DNA of 64,000 bases from Caecitellus pseudoparvulus (GCA_965644315.1 CBFFRQ010000080.1:186001-250000), one strand, 5' to 3'; positions 30,276 through 42,980 are shown, numbered from the stretch's first letter. The notes: generated from the letters alone by a model not told the origin. Numbers and translations are program-made.

Positions 30276-32464
30276 ATGGCCCTCGCCAAGGCAACCGAGT
30301 TCTTCAAGAATGTCAAGGACACCATCCAGAACAAGACTGAGACGGAGAAGATGCTGGATGAGGCACTGAGCAAGTCCAGCGACTTCCCCAGCTCCACGCT
30401 GCGGCAGAACATTGCCAAGCTCACCTTCGACTAGTGCGTCGCCACCTGGCCTGGTACACCACCGCCCCCTGCTCTCACGTCCGTTGGCCCACACTCGCCT
30501 GTCCTGCTGTGCCCATGCAGCATGGAGTATCCCATTATCATGAAGGCTGTGTGGGATGGGCTGAACCATGCCGGCAAGAACTACCGCCAAATCCTCAAGG
30601 TGCGTGGGCGTGGTGCGGGCGTTTCGCCGCACTGCCCTGGGCACCCCGCCAAGCACATCTGTCTTGGGAGGGCCCTGTACCCCCCCTGAGCCTGGTCGAA
30701 GCACCGTGACGGAATCAAGTGATGCAGGGGGTCACTCTGACTGGAAGCTTCAAGCTGTCACTCCGCTGTTGCCTGCTGCGCAGGCACTGCAACTGCTGGA
30801 GACCATGGTCAAGCACGGTGCCGAGAGGGTGGTGGACGACGCCCGGGACCACCTCTTCCGCATTCGACTGCTCACGGATTTCCAGTTCCACAACGAACAG
30901 GGCCAAGATATGGGGGTCGTGGGTACGTACCAGCTGCACTGGCGCCGGCACAGGCCCTGCTCCCAGGACGGCTCTGAACCGAAGCACCTCCCTGCCTGCC
31001 ACAGTGCGCGAGAAAGCCAAGGACCTGGTCAGTTTGCTGAACGACACCGAACGCATTCGTGATGAGCGGGAGAAGGCTCGCAAGCTGGCGTCTAAGATGG
31101 TGGGCGTTGGCTCAGACACGGTTCGCACCGGAGGAGGCCGCCGTGAGTTCCCCCGCACCTCCTACAATGCTTGAGCTTAATGCTGGAACACCTCGTCGCT
31201 TCTCTGCCATCCAGGCGGCCCATCCTCTTCATACGACGGCTTCCGGGACACTTCTCGAGGCTCCACCAGCCACGGCGGCGTGGGGTCGACTGGCCGGTAC
31301 GGACTTGGCGGTGGTGGCTACAGTGATGGCTCCCCACTGCCCGCTGCTCCCGCCCCTGCCAGTGGCCGGTCCACGGGCCGAGCTGCCCGCGCCACAGACA
31401 CTGCCCATGCAGCTGGCAGTGGTGGTGGCGGCATGCGCATTCGCATGAAGGGCAGTGCCAAGCCGAAGCGGTCCACCCCTGCGCCCCCGTCTGACGATGA
31501 AGGGGAAGGGGATGATGGCTTTGACCCCTTCGCGACACCCGCCCCAGCCCCAGCTCCAGCAGCAGCCCCAGCTGCCAGCGAGGAGCCGTATGACCCCTTT
31601 GCGCCGGCACCAGCACCTGCAGCGCCTGCACCAGCCCCTGCACCCCAGCCAGCGACAAACCCTGAGGATGACTTGGGGGACTTGTTCTCTGGAGCGCCTG
31701 CCCCTGCCCCCTCGCGTGCAGCAAACACTGATCCGTTTGGAGCACCTGCACCGGCTCCAGCGTACGTGGACCCTTTTGCTGCGGCGCCAGCGCCAGCGCC
31801 AGCGCCGCAAGATGATGGGTTGGGTGGCCTGGACATGTTCGCTGCTGCGCCAGCCCCCTCACAGGGCACCCAGCAAGGTGCCTCGGGGGGGATGGATTTT
31901 GGTGACTTCTCAGCACCTGCTCCGGCGCCTGCGGAGCCAGCGGGCGATGTGGATCGCTTGGTTGCCCTGGACGGCTTCTCCCTGACTGGTCGCGGGAGCA
32001 CGCCTGCAGGCACCAAGCAGCCAGCAACGAAGGCCCGCCAAGGCATGAGCATGCAGCAAATGGCTGGCACTGCGCAAGCTGGCGGACGCAGCACTGGGCT
32101 TTCGGGAGGGGGGCCGACCATGCCCATGCAGCAGACTGGCGGGTTTCCGGCTGCTCAAGGCAGGGGCCACCCAGGCATGATGCAGGGGGGGTATCCGACC
32201 CAGCCAGGCATGATGCAGGGGGGGTATCCGACCCAGCCAGGAATGATGCAGGGCGGATACCCAACCCAGCCAGGAATGATGCAGGGCGGATACCCAACCC
32301 AGCCAGGAATGATGCAGGGTGGATACCCAACCCAGCCAGGAATGATGCAGGGCGGGTACCCTCCTCGAGGCCAGCCGGGTATGATGCAGGGCGGGTACCA
32401 CCAAGGGCACCCGGGCATGATGCAGGGCGGTTACTCTCAAGGTCAGCAGCCCAGGTATCAGTGA
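30276..32464 (+). CDS. Epsin-like ENTH-domain endocytic adaptor
   Basis: Five exons, 30276-30433, 30521-30599, 30784-30922, 31005-31142 and 31215-32464, splice to 587 residues. The ENTH domain covers about residues 5-140, with [35 protein letters not shown] and [18 protein letters not shown]. It is followed by [21 protein letters not shown]. By family, ENTH binds PI(4,5)P2 and bends membrane at clathrin-coated pits. The low-complexity tail holds four DPF motifs (about 274, 297, 343 and 358), which are typical ligands of the AP-2 alpha ear, among Pro-Ala repeats. DLGDLF and GLDMF could bind clathrin or adaptors. No NPF motif and no ubiquitin-interacting motif were seen. The C-terminus is a tandem GMMQGGY repeat. 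It converges with the oxygenase gene, 56 bp between stops. Confidence 0.9.
31519..31960 (+). repeat. Pro-Ala low-complexity region with DPF motifs
   Basis: The coding sequence for the epsin tail is built of PAPAPA-type runs punctuated by DPF motifs. The long antisense frames over it come from this composition, not from genes. Confidence 0.75.
32174..32449 (+). repeat. Tandem GMMQGGY-coding repeat at epsin C-terminus
   Basis: Eight copies of the heptad-like core GMMQGGY occur in a row. The first five are 33-bp units with a PTQP spacer and the last three have spacers PPRGQP, HQGHP and SQGQQ. The first units are nearly identical at DNA level (ggcatgatgcaggg...), which suggests recent slippage or unequal crossing over. 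Copy number may vary between strains. Confidence 0.9.
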
Positions 32465-32520
32465 GCTGACAGTTACAAATGCATTGACGCAAGAGGCGAC
32501 TCATCGTTGCAGCCCCTTCT

Positions 32521-33759
32521 TCAGCTGCTGGTTGATGAAGGCGGAGACAAGGAGGCCGCTCGCGCGGGAACCATGGTAAACATGATGTCAGATCGCATGG
32601 AGTACTTCACCTGCACTGGTGGGGTGGCTTCTGAGAGCCTGTCAGCTGCTGCTGCTAGGTCTCCTGGGCACAGCCCCAGAGCCTTCTCAGAAGCCACGAC
32701 TGCCGCTTGGTCCACTTCGCCGCCTCCCAGCAGCCCAGACAGTCGAGCAGCCTCCCACACCTCCTCTGCCTCTTTTTGAGGTGCAAGCGGGGCGCCTTGG
32801 TGCATGATGTCGTGCGAGAAGACGAGCACGGAGCCTTGTCTGGCTGGCACATCGCAGCTGGAGAGCTTGGCACGCTTCCAGGCATCATCAGGCTCCCCGA
32901 AGCCCCCTTCGATAAGACGGGTGGCCCCGCCTACATAGCTTTCGTTCAAGTAGACATGGAGAGTGAGCAAGGACAAATCGTGAGCCTTGGTTGGGTGGGC
33001 GCCACGGCGCACATACGTGCCATCCCTGTGGGGCTTGAAGTACTCCTCAGAGCCGGAGTACCGCAGAATGCGCATGCGCTCATTGATTCCCTCAAGGTAC
33101 AGTGTGCCCTTTTCTGCGCGCGCAAAGTCAATGACAGCAGGGTCAGTTCCAGCCTTTGCAGCAGCTTGTGGATCGTACCGGGCCTGACTTGGCACCGGCA
33201 CACGGTCTGTGAGCACCTCACAGGACGCCGGGAGAAAGGGGCGGACGCGCTTAAAGATTTCACCTGCAAAAGCTTCATCATCAATCATGCAGCGGCTGTT
33301 GTTCCGCAGGCCTGCATCCTTTACCTGCCGCAGACAGCGCGTGGAGCAGAGGTCAACGCAGGCTTGCCCACCACGCCAAAGAGTTTGCCTCACCATGCCA
33401 GCGCTGCCGAGGTTCACCAGTGCAGCCTCAAAGCGACCTGCTCCAAAAAATGAAGGCTATCGAATCCCCTTGCAGCATTGTGACGCATTCAATGCGCCCG
33501 CACCTGATTGCTCGGCGGCCGCGATGATGGCTTCACACTCTGGCTTTGACAGGACATTGTGCAGGACAAAAGCCTGGACGTCGCGGGAGAGCTGCAGTGG
33601 CACAGGGAGCTCGTGGTGAGTGATGGCTGCTGGGGCAGCCTCTGTCAGTGCCGAGTGCAGGAGGTCCGAGAGTGGGGCTTGCTGCGCAGCGGCACCACGT
33701 GAACTTTCTTCAGCACTCCCCGACTCGGGGGCGGCGGCGGAGGATTGTTCGCTTCCCAT
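32521..33759 (-). CDS. Prolyl 4-hydroxylase-like 2-oxoglutarate/Fe(II) oxygenase
   Basis: Two exons, 33759-33504 and 33437-32521, splice to 390 residues across a 66-nt intron. The N-terminal part has FVLHNVLSKPECEAIIAAAE, the usual lead-in of this fold. The second exon gives GLRNNSRCMIDD, then the iron ligands PHRDGTYV (His222, Asp224), the distal His298 in HDIMHQG, and Arg367 in YSMRSDIMF, the expected 2-oxoglutarate-binding position. The protein should hydroxylate a protein side chain, most likely proline, using O2 and 2-oxoglutarate. No signal peptide is seen, so it is probably cytosolic or nuclear. ATG 33759 was chosen for its Kozak context (GCCACCATGG). In-frame ATGs at about 33828 and 33855 exist, and the latter would overlap the upstream gene's stop. 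Confidence 0.85.
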
Positions 33760-33847
33760 GGTGGCGGACGACACACTCAGGCCGCAAGGGCTTTCGATCC
33801 CCGAGCTCGTCGCTTTTGGGATTGCCATGAAAGTGCTCGGAGGCATG

Positions 33848-35600
33848 TCAGCCATGCTCTCCCTTGTGCAGCAAGGGCGTGGACAGCGCGGTGGCGGCTG
33901 CTTCCTCTGCGCCGTAGCCCCCCTGGGGTCGGGCCACCAGTTCTGTAGAATCAGAATCCGAGTTTGACTGTGTGCGTGCTTTGCCCGGAGAGATGAATGC
34001 GTCTCCAGTCTTGTGCCCTTGGTGGTATTCCATGCGCGCCACTGCTGCCTCGGCAGCCCCAGCGACCCCGCTTCCCAGTATCGTGGACGTGACCCCCCAC
34101 GCAGGTCTCCGTGTGGGTGTATGGGACGACCGCCCGCGAAGGGTGGGGGCTGCACTGACTAGAATGGCCAGCTCCTCCTCAGGAAACGGCTGCGAGTTGG
34201 ATGCCATGACCGTTTCAAAGGGGAAGGGGAACGGCTCGGACTTGCGCGCCCACGAGAACAGCCACGTGGCAGCATAAGGGACCAAAGACATCACGAACCA
34301 ATTCAAGGTGATGGCTTGCAAGTACCCAAGCGCGACATGCTGTGCATCCGACTCCATGTCAGCTATCGGCTTCGAGGAAGAAGAGCCGCTGCTGAGAAGA
34401 CGCGCAACCAAGAAGGCGGCACCCACGAGGACGAGAAGCAAGCCAACCATCGTGCGGAGGCAGATGGACAGCAGGTTGAACGTTAAGCAAGCCAAGATGC
34501 TCTGCCACATGCCCTGCTGTCCCCTGCACTCTCCACAACTACGCGAGTGCAGGGCCGGGGACATGTTGGACGGAGCCCCGTTCTTTCCCTTCAACGGCCA
34601 GTCAAGCCACGGTCGCAGGCAGGGGCGCCTCATGACGGAGAAGCACACCGACAGAGATGCGGTCAGAATTGACACCTGTGGCCAGCGCGCTTGTGGTTCT
34701 GTACGGCAGAGCTGACGCTGGCCGCTGCTCGCAACGCACCATGGTACTGGAGATAAACGTGACGGCCAAGAGGGCATAGTTGTGCTCCTGGAGGAAACGA
34801 AAGATGAAAAGCCCTTCTAGCCTGTGCACTGACTGGCACTCCGCAGACATGGCATCGCTGCGCGTGGGGGGGAGACTGGTCAGGCAAGTGGCTGCGTCGC
34901 AACGCTGCTGCTACGCACTGAGCGGGAACGGCGCTGCTATTGCCCGGGTGCCGTGGGGCTCCATGACAATAATCTTGCACATAGCCATACACTCTCACTG
35001 CGTTGGTTGCCACTGCTAGAGCTGCGCGGGAAGGCAAAATATTGGCACCCTGGGGTAGTTGGCGGTGCGGGCATCTCCGGCGCACCTGCCAAGGTTGACA
35101 GGAGCTGAAACAAGCCCTCCACGCGCCGCTCAAAAGAGTTGATGGGGTGAAGACGATGTGCACAAAAGATCATGAGAATTGGGTGCGAGTTCCGCGCGGA
35201 AAGCGACCACTGCAGCAAAAGGCTGCGGAGGCAAGGCCAGAAGCCAGCTGGGCCAGGCTCCCAGAAAACTCGGTCCTCCAAGATGCCCTCTCGGACCATC
35301 CCAGGCCGCGTGCGAGCACGGTAGTCACTGCACACAGAGTTGTTCATGCTCCCCGCCTGCCACAAACGTGGTGTGCCTGGCCTTGTTCTCTGCAGGTCCT
35401 CTCCCACGATCACCGGGCGTGGTGAGCTTGGTCAGGCGCAGCAAGTCTGCTCCAACAGCACGCAGGCAGCGTGCGAAGTTCACCACTGATACCAGAAGAG
35501 AGCAAGTTTGACCAAGCACGATGTACTCCCAGCGCTGATGGTTGTGAAGCGGAATTTTGTGTGGCCACCAAGGCATCGAAGCTGGGTGCCCAAGTGGGGG
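33848..35600 (-). CDS. Multi-pass membrane protein, family not recognised (5' end approximate)
   Basis: The 3' exons are fairly clear: 34675-33848, 34857-34740, a 31-nt exon 35021-34991, and an exon ending at 35086 that extends up to about 35325. An upstream exon near 35420-35560 reads HNHQRWEYIVLGQTCSLLVS. Its join to the next exon could not be settled, and the initiation codon is uncertain. Hydrophobic stretches that look transmembrane include YIVLGQTCSLLVSVVNF, HPILMIFCAHRLH, YALLAVTFISSTMVSILTASL, TMVGLLLVLVGAAFLVARLL and TLNWFVMSLVPYAATWLF. The C-terminal about 110 residues are Ser/Ala-rich and probably cytosolic. The gene diverges from the myosin gene, with roughly 200-250 bp between them. 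Function is unknown. Confidence 0.5.
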
Positions 35601-35824
35601 CACTCGTGCCGGTTGAAACGCATGCCGTGCGTCGCAGGTCGCGTGCTGGGTCAAACCTCACTGGCTGACTGCACATCCCAGTCACCACGTCCAAGCCGAG
35701 CGCAGTCCAGGCGCTGTGCAGAGCCGCCTGGCGACGCAGGCCATTTGGACTGGCGGTGTGCAAGGTGCACGTGCGGAATTTGGCCAGCATCCACGGCTCC
35801 TTGAAGGCTGGGCTCTGAGCCACC

Positions 35825-38800
35825 ATGGCCGCCCATGCGGGAGATGAGAGGTTCTGGTTCCCAGACAAGGAATCTTGTTGGGCCATGGGGCACTTGAGGT
35901 CCATTGACGACGCCACAGGGAAGGCTGTCATCATCAGTGTGGACACCGGCATTGCCAACACCATCCCCTTCGACAAGTGCCACCCAGTGGATGCCTCTCA
36001 CTTGGAAGACCAAGATGACGTCAGTGAGTAGTGAAGTATGCAGGGCATTCCGCCCATGCCGGCAGGCGTGCCCGCTGCGGGTTCTCTGCCTCGACGGCAA
36101 GCACGGCGCAACTTCACCTGCAGTGCCGCTGTGGCACCTTGCAGCGGCTTGCCCCGCCAGACTGCTGCGGCCTTCCACGCTGCGCTGACCGCCGGTACAT
36201 TTTCCGCCCCGCTCTCCCAGGCACCATCAACAACCTTCATGAAGCCCCATTGCTGCGGCTGCTGGAGAGGAGGTGCGGCAGGCGTGCGTTTTTTCTCCGT
36301 GAGGTGGCACCCACGCCTTGCATGTGCCTCCCGCCTCAGGTACCTTGAGGACAAGATTTACACTTGGACAGGGAACATTCTCATTTCCATCAATCCCTAC
36401 TACATGATTGAGGGGTTGTACAGCATCCCTCCTCCCACAGAAGGTGAGGAGTGCCGTGCTGCAAGCTCAGGCACTGGCCTGGACACGCTCGCCCGATGCA
36501 CCCACACGCCCTCCCTGCTCTGCGACAGACCTGCACGACTTTGTGAACTTCCGCAAGCCCCACGTGTTTGCCGTCGCGGATCACGCGTACCGGTGCATGC
36601 TGGACTCCAAGGGCGCCGCACACACCAACCAAGCCATGATCGTGTCAGGGGAGAGTGGCGCTGGAAAGACCGAGGCAGCCAAGCAGGTGATGAAGTACCT
36701 GACTGCTCTGTCAGGGAGGTACATGGCCCAAGTCAGCAAGAAGGCTGGCACCAGCGCGCCCACTGGCAGCATTGAAGTGAAGGTGCTCAAGTCCAACCCC
36801 TTCTTGGAAGCCTTTGGCAATGCCAAGACCTTGCGCAACAACAACTCCTCCCGCTTCGGAAAGTTCCTGAAGATCCAGTACATCGACGGCGGCATCGTGG
36901 GCGCCACCATGGAGCACTACCTGCTGGAGAAGGCCCGCGTGGTGAAGCCGCTGGATGGCGAGCGCAACTTCCACATTTTCTACCAGCTCGCCCTCGCCTG
37001 CCCTGACGAGTTGCGAGCAGACTTCCAGCTGCAAGACCCCAGCAAGTATGACTACTTGACGCACGGCGGGTGCGTGTCCGTGGACAACATGGACGACGTC
37101 GCGGAGTTCGGGGATGTCGTGGATGGCCTGTCTGCGGTGGGCATCGACTCCGCCTTGCAAGCCAGCATGTGGCGTGTCGTGGCTGCCGTCATGCACCTGG
37201 GTAATGTCCGGTTCAAGGATGTTCCGACGAAGGACTCCGACAACAAGTCCCAGATCAAGAACCCAGACGTCGCAGAGGTGGCGGCAGAGCTGTTCGGGGC
37301 CATGGACTTGCCGCGTCGCCTGGTGACGCAGAAGATGAAGGTGGGTGTGGAGGTAGTGCAGCGCCACCAAGACGCCCGCAAGGCCAAGAACAGCCGCAAT
37401 GCCGTGGCCAAGCACGTGTACGACAAGATGTTCACGTGGCTCATTTCCCGTGTCAACTCTGTGCTGGCCAACCCCGAGGGCACCCGCAACTTCATCGGCA
37501 TCCTGGACATCTTCGGCTTCGAGATCTTCAAGGTGAACTCCTTCGAGCAGCTGTGCATCAACTTTGCGAACGAGAAGCTGCAGTCGTTGTTTAACACGCA
37601 CATTTTTACCCTTGAGCAGGAGACGTACCGCCTGGAGGGCATCGACGTCACCTCCATCAAGTTCCGCAACAATCAGCCATGCGTGGAGCTCATAGAAGCT
37701 GGCGCCAAGCACAAGAAGTACCCGCCAGGCATCCTCACTCTGCTGGATGACGTCTGCCGCGGCGGCCAGCAGGGCATGACGGACGAGAAGTTCTTGAACA
37801 ATGTCACGCGGGCCCACTCGGGCAAGAATGAGTACTTCGTCAGCGCCAAGATCAAGTCTGCAGACAAGTTCGCTGTCAAGCACTTTGCCGGCAAGGTGAC
37901 CTACACCGTCAAGAACTTCATTGGCAAGAACAACGACAAGCTGAACGACGACCTGACCGAGCTGCTCATGGAGTCCAAGGTGTCGTTCGTTCGGACTCTG
38001 TTCTCAGACGGCTTCTCGGCAGGGGAGGGCGCCATGTCCACTGCCGGCCAAGCAGCGGCGACTCCCCCCTCTTCCCCCCGCAAGAAAGCCACGGGGGCGC
38101 CCACTATTGGCGGCCGCTTCAAGCGCCAGCTGAAGCACCTCTACGACACGCTGCTGCACACCAACCCACACTACATCCGCACCATCAAGCCCAACGAAGT
38201 CAAGAAGCCTCACGTCTTCGACTCGCCCAAGATCTTGGAGCAGTTGCTGTACTCGGGGGTCCTCGAGACAGTGCGCATTCGCAGGGAAGGGTACCCCTTC
38301 CGGGAGCCATACATCGACTTTTGGCGCCGGGCCACGCGGTGTGGCCAAGCGCGCGGGTACATACACATGGTGCCCGAGTGTGCCTCCGTACCCCTGCCCC
38401 CCCTCCCCAAGCTGGAAGAGCGGGGGGATGGCACTATGGTGGACACCAGCATCACGCCTGCAGTCTCCGAAGCTGCCCGGCGCGGCACGGCGGTGCTCCT
38501 GAAGGGCTTGTTGGCGGATGACGAGTGGGCGCCAGGGCACACCAAGATCTTCATGAAGGATGGCTGCTTGGACCGCATCCACAAGAAGTTCCGCGCTCTG
38601 GTCATGAACGACATCATGAACTTTGTCAAGCGGCGTGTGCGGTGGATGCGCATGCGGTATGCAAGGGCCAACCGACTGCGACGCCGCATCTGCGTGCGGC
38701 ACTTGGTGCGGCGGTACCGCGCGTGGCAGTTGAAGAAGAAGTACATGGCCAGTATCAAGTATGTGACGAAGCTGCAGGCGCACATCAAGGGGCGGCACAC

Positions 38801-41753
38801 CAGGGCTTGGTTCGTGAAGCACAAGCGGGACCGCATCACGGCAGCCACCAAGATCCAGGCCACGTTCCGCATGTTCAGCGTGAACAAGTCCTCCATCCGC
38901 GGCAAGTGGGCCCTGCGCAAGGTCCAGGCGGCCTGGCGTGCCAAGCTGGCGCAGCGTGAGCACAGCAAGCGCCTCGCCCAGATCCTCAAGGTGCAGTGCA
39001 TCGCACGGGCGTACATTGCGCGCAAGCGCGTGCGCAAGGTGCTGGACTCACGGCAAGAGGCGGCTGTCAAGCTGCAGGCATTCATGCGGGCTCGCCAGCA
39101 ACGCGCCAAGTTCGTCGTCTTCCGTGCCCAGGTGTTCACGAGCGCCTCCAAGAAGGTGCAAGCCCTGGCACGGGGCTTCATCGCCCGGCGGCGCCTGGCC
39201 AAGCAGCACGCCGCTGCGACGCGCATCCAGGCCACCATCAAGGCTCGCCAGGCCAAGGTGTCCTACAGCGCGAACCTGGCTGCCAGCAAGGCCATCAACC
39301 GGTGGATCATCGGGAACTACCGCAGGTGGGCGCTGCGAGAGTGGATCGCGGAGACATTTGCCTGCGCCTCAAACGGGTATGCCGAGGATGTCGCGGAGCT
39401 CCTGGCCCGAACGCAGGACATGTACCGGTGGCTGCGGGACATCCCCCAGCACGACTTGGCACGCTTGCGAGACCCAGATGACGGCTTCAAGTCCCTCATG
39501 CATGCCTCTGCCCTTAGTGGGGACTTGGAAACCACTCGTTTGCTGGTGCAGGTGGGTTGCTCAGTTGAGGTGGCCGATGTGACTGGGTGCACGCCCTTGC
39601 ACAAGGCTGCTGCCATCGGGGACTCTCACCTGCCTGTCGTGCAGTACATGGTCAACTTGCTCCCACAAACGCCAGATGACGCAGCACACGCACGGGTTAC
39701 GTCACTGTCGGCTCGGTACGTGGTGGCAGAGGGTGTGCCAGGTGCTCCTGCGTCGTCTGCAGACGTCGAGCGGGCATGGGGCAAGCCGTACGCCACCCGG
39801 CAGCTGTGTTTCGTGAACTTGCCGTCAGCAGCGGGGGAGACTGCCCTGGACTGTGCCGTGGCCATCCAGCGTTCCCGTGGCCGCCGTGAGCACGACGACA
39901 CCATTCACTACCTGCTGTCCGTGGGCGGCATCTCCCACATCATGGGCTCTCGGGATGCTGTCCTGGGCTTGCTGCAAGGCCTGCAGTCCGACGCTGCTGT
40001 GGCTGCTGCTGCAGCTGCACGTGAGCGCGAGCTCCTGGAGCGTCGCCGCCTGGAACGCGAGCACAACCCGCATTACCAGTTCCTGCTGGTGCAGGAGCAA
40101 GCCCGCAAGTCCACCGCTGAGAAGGCCAAACTGGCCGCTGCCAAGAAGAGCCGGGAGGAGGCACAAGCCCGCATTGCCCAACGAGATGCCGCCTTGGCGC
40201 CGTCCACGAGCGCAGTGTCCGCTGCCCCACGTTCAGGGTCCACCAGCAGCTCGCGTGCTGGTGATGGGAAGGCGCCAGCGCAAGCCTCCCGAGCTGCCTC
40301 TGCCGCCGGCCCGTCTTCATCCCCCAAGGCTGGTGGCTCGTCCTTGGCCTCCCCGTCCCGTGTCGCATCATCCCCCAACGCATTCAGTGCAGGTGGTGTC
40401 TCCTTCACGTTCCCCGCCGAGGAGACAGCTGGCTCTGCTCCACCTGGCTCTGGCGGCTCGCCTGCCCCAGCCCAGTCCAGCCAGGCACAGGCCAGTGCAT
40501 CCCCAGCTGTGCGGGGAGCAGGCGGCCCAGGGCGCTCCGTCGCTGCCTCCCCTGCAGCTGCCACGGCTGAGTTCATGCAGTCTCTTGCCGCCTCCGGGAC
40601 AGCAGCTGGCAGCACCCTGGCGCCCGACCCGTACAGCACTGGGCCCAGCACCACTGCCAGCGAGGCAGCCCGTGGTCTGGGTGGCGTTGCATCCTTCAGC
40701 GGCAGCAGTTCCCCAGACACGGTGTCCCTGACGCTGAAGGCAGATGAGGCTGCTGCCTTGCAGCGCACAGCTGCGCAACACGGCGTGGCCCTCAATCCCG
40801 CCGCAGCACAGCTGCTGAGCCACTCAGCAGGCACCACCAGCACCTCGCCACGTATGGGTCGGTCTGGCAGGTCTGGCAGCCGGGAGAGCAAGGCCTCTGC
40901 GGAGGCGGAGGGCAGTCCCAGCGGCCATGCCCTGGCGCGAGGCAGCAAGCCGTCTCCGCTGGGCGAAGGCCACAGTGACTCAGAAGCCACTGCTGAAGAC
41001 ATTCGGTCCCACCGGTCGGTGTCGGCGTGGGCACTGCCAGGCAGTAGCTCGGCAAGCAAGCCTGCAGCGGAGCCTGCAGCGCTGCAAGTCCCACAGCCCT
41101 CTGCCAACCCCTCGTGGAGCGTGCACCAGTCCAACTCAACCGGCTTGCTGTACTTCCACAACGCATCCACTGGGTCCACGCAGTGGACGGAGCCCGAAGG
41201 CTTCGACGCGCAGTATGAGCCGTGGATGCTGGAGGTGTTGCGCAAGACTGACGTGCCGTTTACGCTGGCCATGCAGCGCGATGGGGGCCTGCTGGAGGGG
41301 GGTGGCGTGGACTTGGCTGCTTCTGAGGGCAAGCCAGCGACATCCCCGGCAGCCGAGCTGGCCAGCACGTATGGTGTGAAGGGGTCCAGTGGCGCAGCAC
41401 CCGGTGCGCTGGCAGGGGATGCAGCGATTGCCGCGGCTGACGCCGAAGACGGGCCCCCTTCCCGCTGGGAGGTGTACGAGACAGATGACGGCATCCCATA
41501 CTTCTACGACAAGCTGACTGACTCGACGACTTGGGACAAGCCGTCTTGTCTGGCTGCCCGCGAGGGCAGCAGCACCAGCAAGAGCGCCGAGGAAGACTCT
41601 CCGTCTCCTAGCGCCAGTGACGCGGGAGCCGAGCCCATGGATGGCAAGAAGGGCGGCGGCGGCTGGACCAGCTACGTTGATGATGAAGGGTATGTGTACT
41701 ACCACAATGAGCGCACAGGCGTGACGCAGTGGGACAAACCCGCCGCGTTTTAG
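35825..41753 (+). CDS. Myosin heavy chain with IQ, ankyrin and three WW domains
   Basis: Four exons, 35825-36023, 36221-36272, 36340-36443 and 36529-41753, splice to 1859 residues. A short SH3-like N-terminus (FWFPDKESCWAMGHL) precedes the motor. The motor carries GESGAGKT (P-loop, about 159), NNNSSRFGKF (switch I, about 221) and DIFGFEIF (switch II, about 444), then TNPHYIRTIKPNEVKKP and LEQLLYSGVLETVRIRREGYP. Several IQ-type motifs follow at about 820-1050. Two or more ankyrin-like repeats (DGFKSLMHASALSGDLE, GCTPLHKAAAIGD) lie at about 1080-1150. After a Glu/Arg helix and a long Ser/Ala/Gly-rich linker, three WW domains end the protein at about 1646, 1762 and 1830. All nucleotide-binding residues are present, so an active actin motor is expected. 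WW domains should bind proline-rich cargo or partners. The ATG context is GCCACCATGG. Ankyrin- and WW-tailed myosins are known from some protists; the exact class is not assigned. Confidence 0.93.
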
Positions 41754-41858
41754 GCGTGGCGTCTCCGCCGCTGCAAGGTCAGCCCCTGGCCACATCGTTT
41801 TCATTTGTTTTCTTTCAATCGACTCGAACCTGGGCCTTGCGCACCCTTCGCACACACA

Positions 41859-42980
41859 ATGGCATACGTTTGCTCGCACCATCTGCTTTCCGTGTGGCGG
41901 CGCCTGTTCAAGGCAAACGGGGTGGACGAGCCAGCCGCCTCTGCTCGGTGAGCAGGCTGCGGTATTTGGTTTGTGCCCACGCCACGCCCACCCCGTGCTG
42001 AGGCGCACTCTCGCAGGATCTTGCTGGAAGCGGCCGTGAACATTAATCACACAGCTGGTCATTCCATTCCGGACCGAATCCACGAGGCAGAAGTGTCCCG
42101 CTTCTACGCCTTGGCACGCCGGCGTCTGCAGCATGAGCCGCTGCAGAACCTGGTGGGCTGCTGGCCATTCCGCCAGCTCCCAGACTTGCTCATGGTGCCC
42201 CCAAATCTAGTGCCCCGACCCGAGACAGAGACACTTGTGGACTTGGCTGTGGACGCCTTGAAAGCTGCTCCAACGCCCTGGCTACTGGAGGTAGGCTGCG
42301 GCTCCGGTGCCGCGAGCCTGGCGGTGCTCGACGAGCTGCAAGCTGGGGGGAGCTCCACGACAGCTGCCACAGCCATAGTCGCAGACATCAGCCCATCTGC
42401 TATTGCAGCAACGGTTGCCAATGCTGTGAAGCTCAGCAACCCCGTGTACTGGGTGGATGCCACCCACCCCGACGCGGCGGTCGATGCAAGCGCCTGGCTT
42501 GCCGATTCGCTATCCCCTTCCGGACGGCTGCTGGCTGTGCTGGGGGACGTGATGGCACCGCACGTGCAGAGCTTGCTTGGGACACTGCTTGCGCTCTGCC
42601 CGGTGCCATGTGTCTGGGGGGCTCCAGTCGTGGTGAGCAACCCTCCCTACATCAGCGCAGCAGAGCTGGCTGACATGCACGCCACAGTCACCCAGCATGA
42701 AGACTTGAGGGCACTGCTGGGGGATCCACTTGGCCGAACTTGCGGAGACGGGCTGTCCTTTACCTTGGACCTGCTCAGGCAGGTCTTACCCAGTGTCGGC
42801 CAGGCCGCGCGACGTGGGCAGCCAAGCCAGGGTTTAACCCCGTCCTGCGCGGTGCTGGAGCTTGGCGGGCCAAACCAAGTGCAAGCTCTGGTAAGCGGTG
42901 GTGAGTGGAGTGTTGCGAGCACCCACATGGACCTGGCAGGCATCCAGCGCTTCGCGCAAGTGAGGCAGGACCGCTGTTGA
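41859..42980 (+). CDS. HemK/PrmC-type glutamine N5-methyltransferase (release factor)
   Basis: Two exons, 41859-41947 and 42017-42980, join across a 69-nt intron to 350 residues. The spliced N-terminus, LFKANGVDEPAASARILLE, restores the helical domain typical of the family. LVPRPETETLVDLAVDAL is the conserved lead-in to the Rossmann domain. LLEVGCGSGAASLAVL is the SAM-binding motif I, and VVSNPPYIS is the NPPY catalytic motif that holds the substrate amide. The C-terminal GDGLSFTLDLLRQVLP block also fits. The enzyme methylates the GGQ glutamine of peptide-chain release factors. Because the NPPY class with this helical domain is the organelle/bacterial type, an organellar release factor is the likely target, although no clear transit peptide is seen. 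It starts 105 bp after the myosin stop on the same strand. Confidence 0.88.

Noticed and set aside
31092-32504. 470-codon minus-strand frame opposite epsin
   Set aside because: It is a translation of the complementary strand of the Pro-Ala and GMMQGGY repeats.
40073-41494. 473-codon minus-strand frame opposite the myosin tail
   Set aside because: It mirrors the Ser/Ala/Gly-rich linker and WW region of the myosin; composition artefact.
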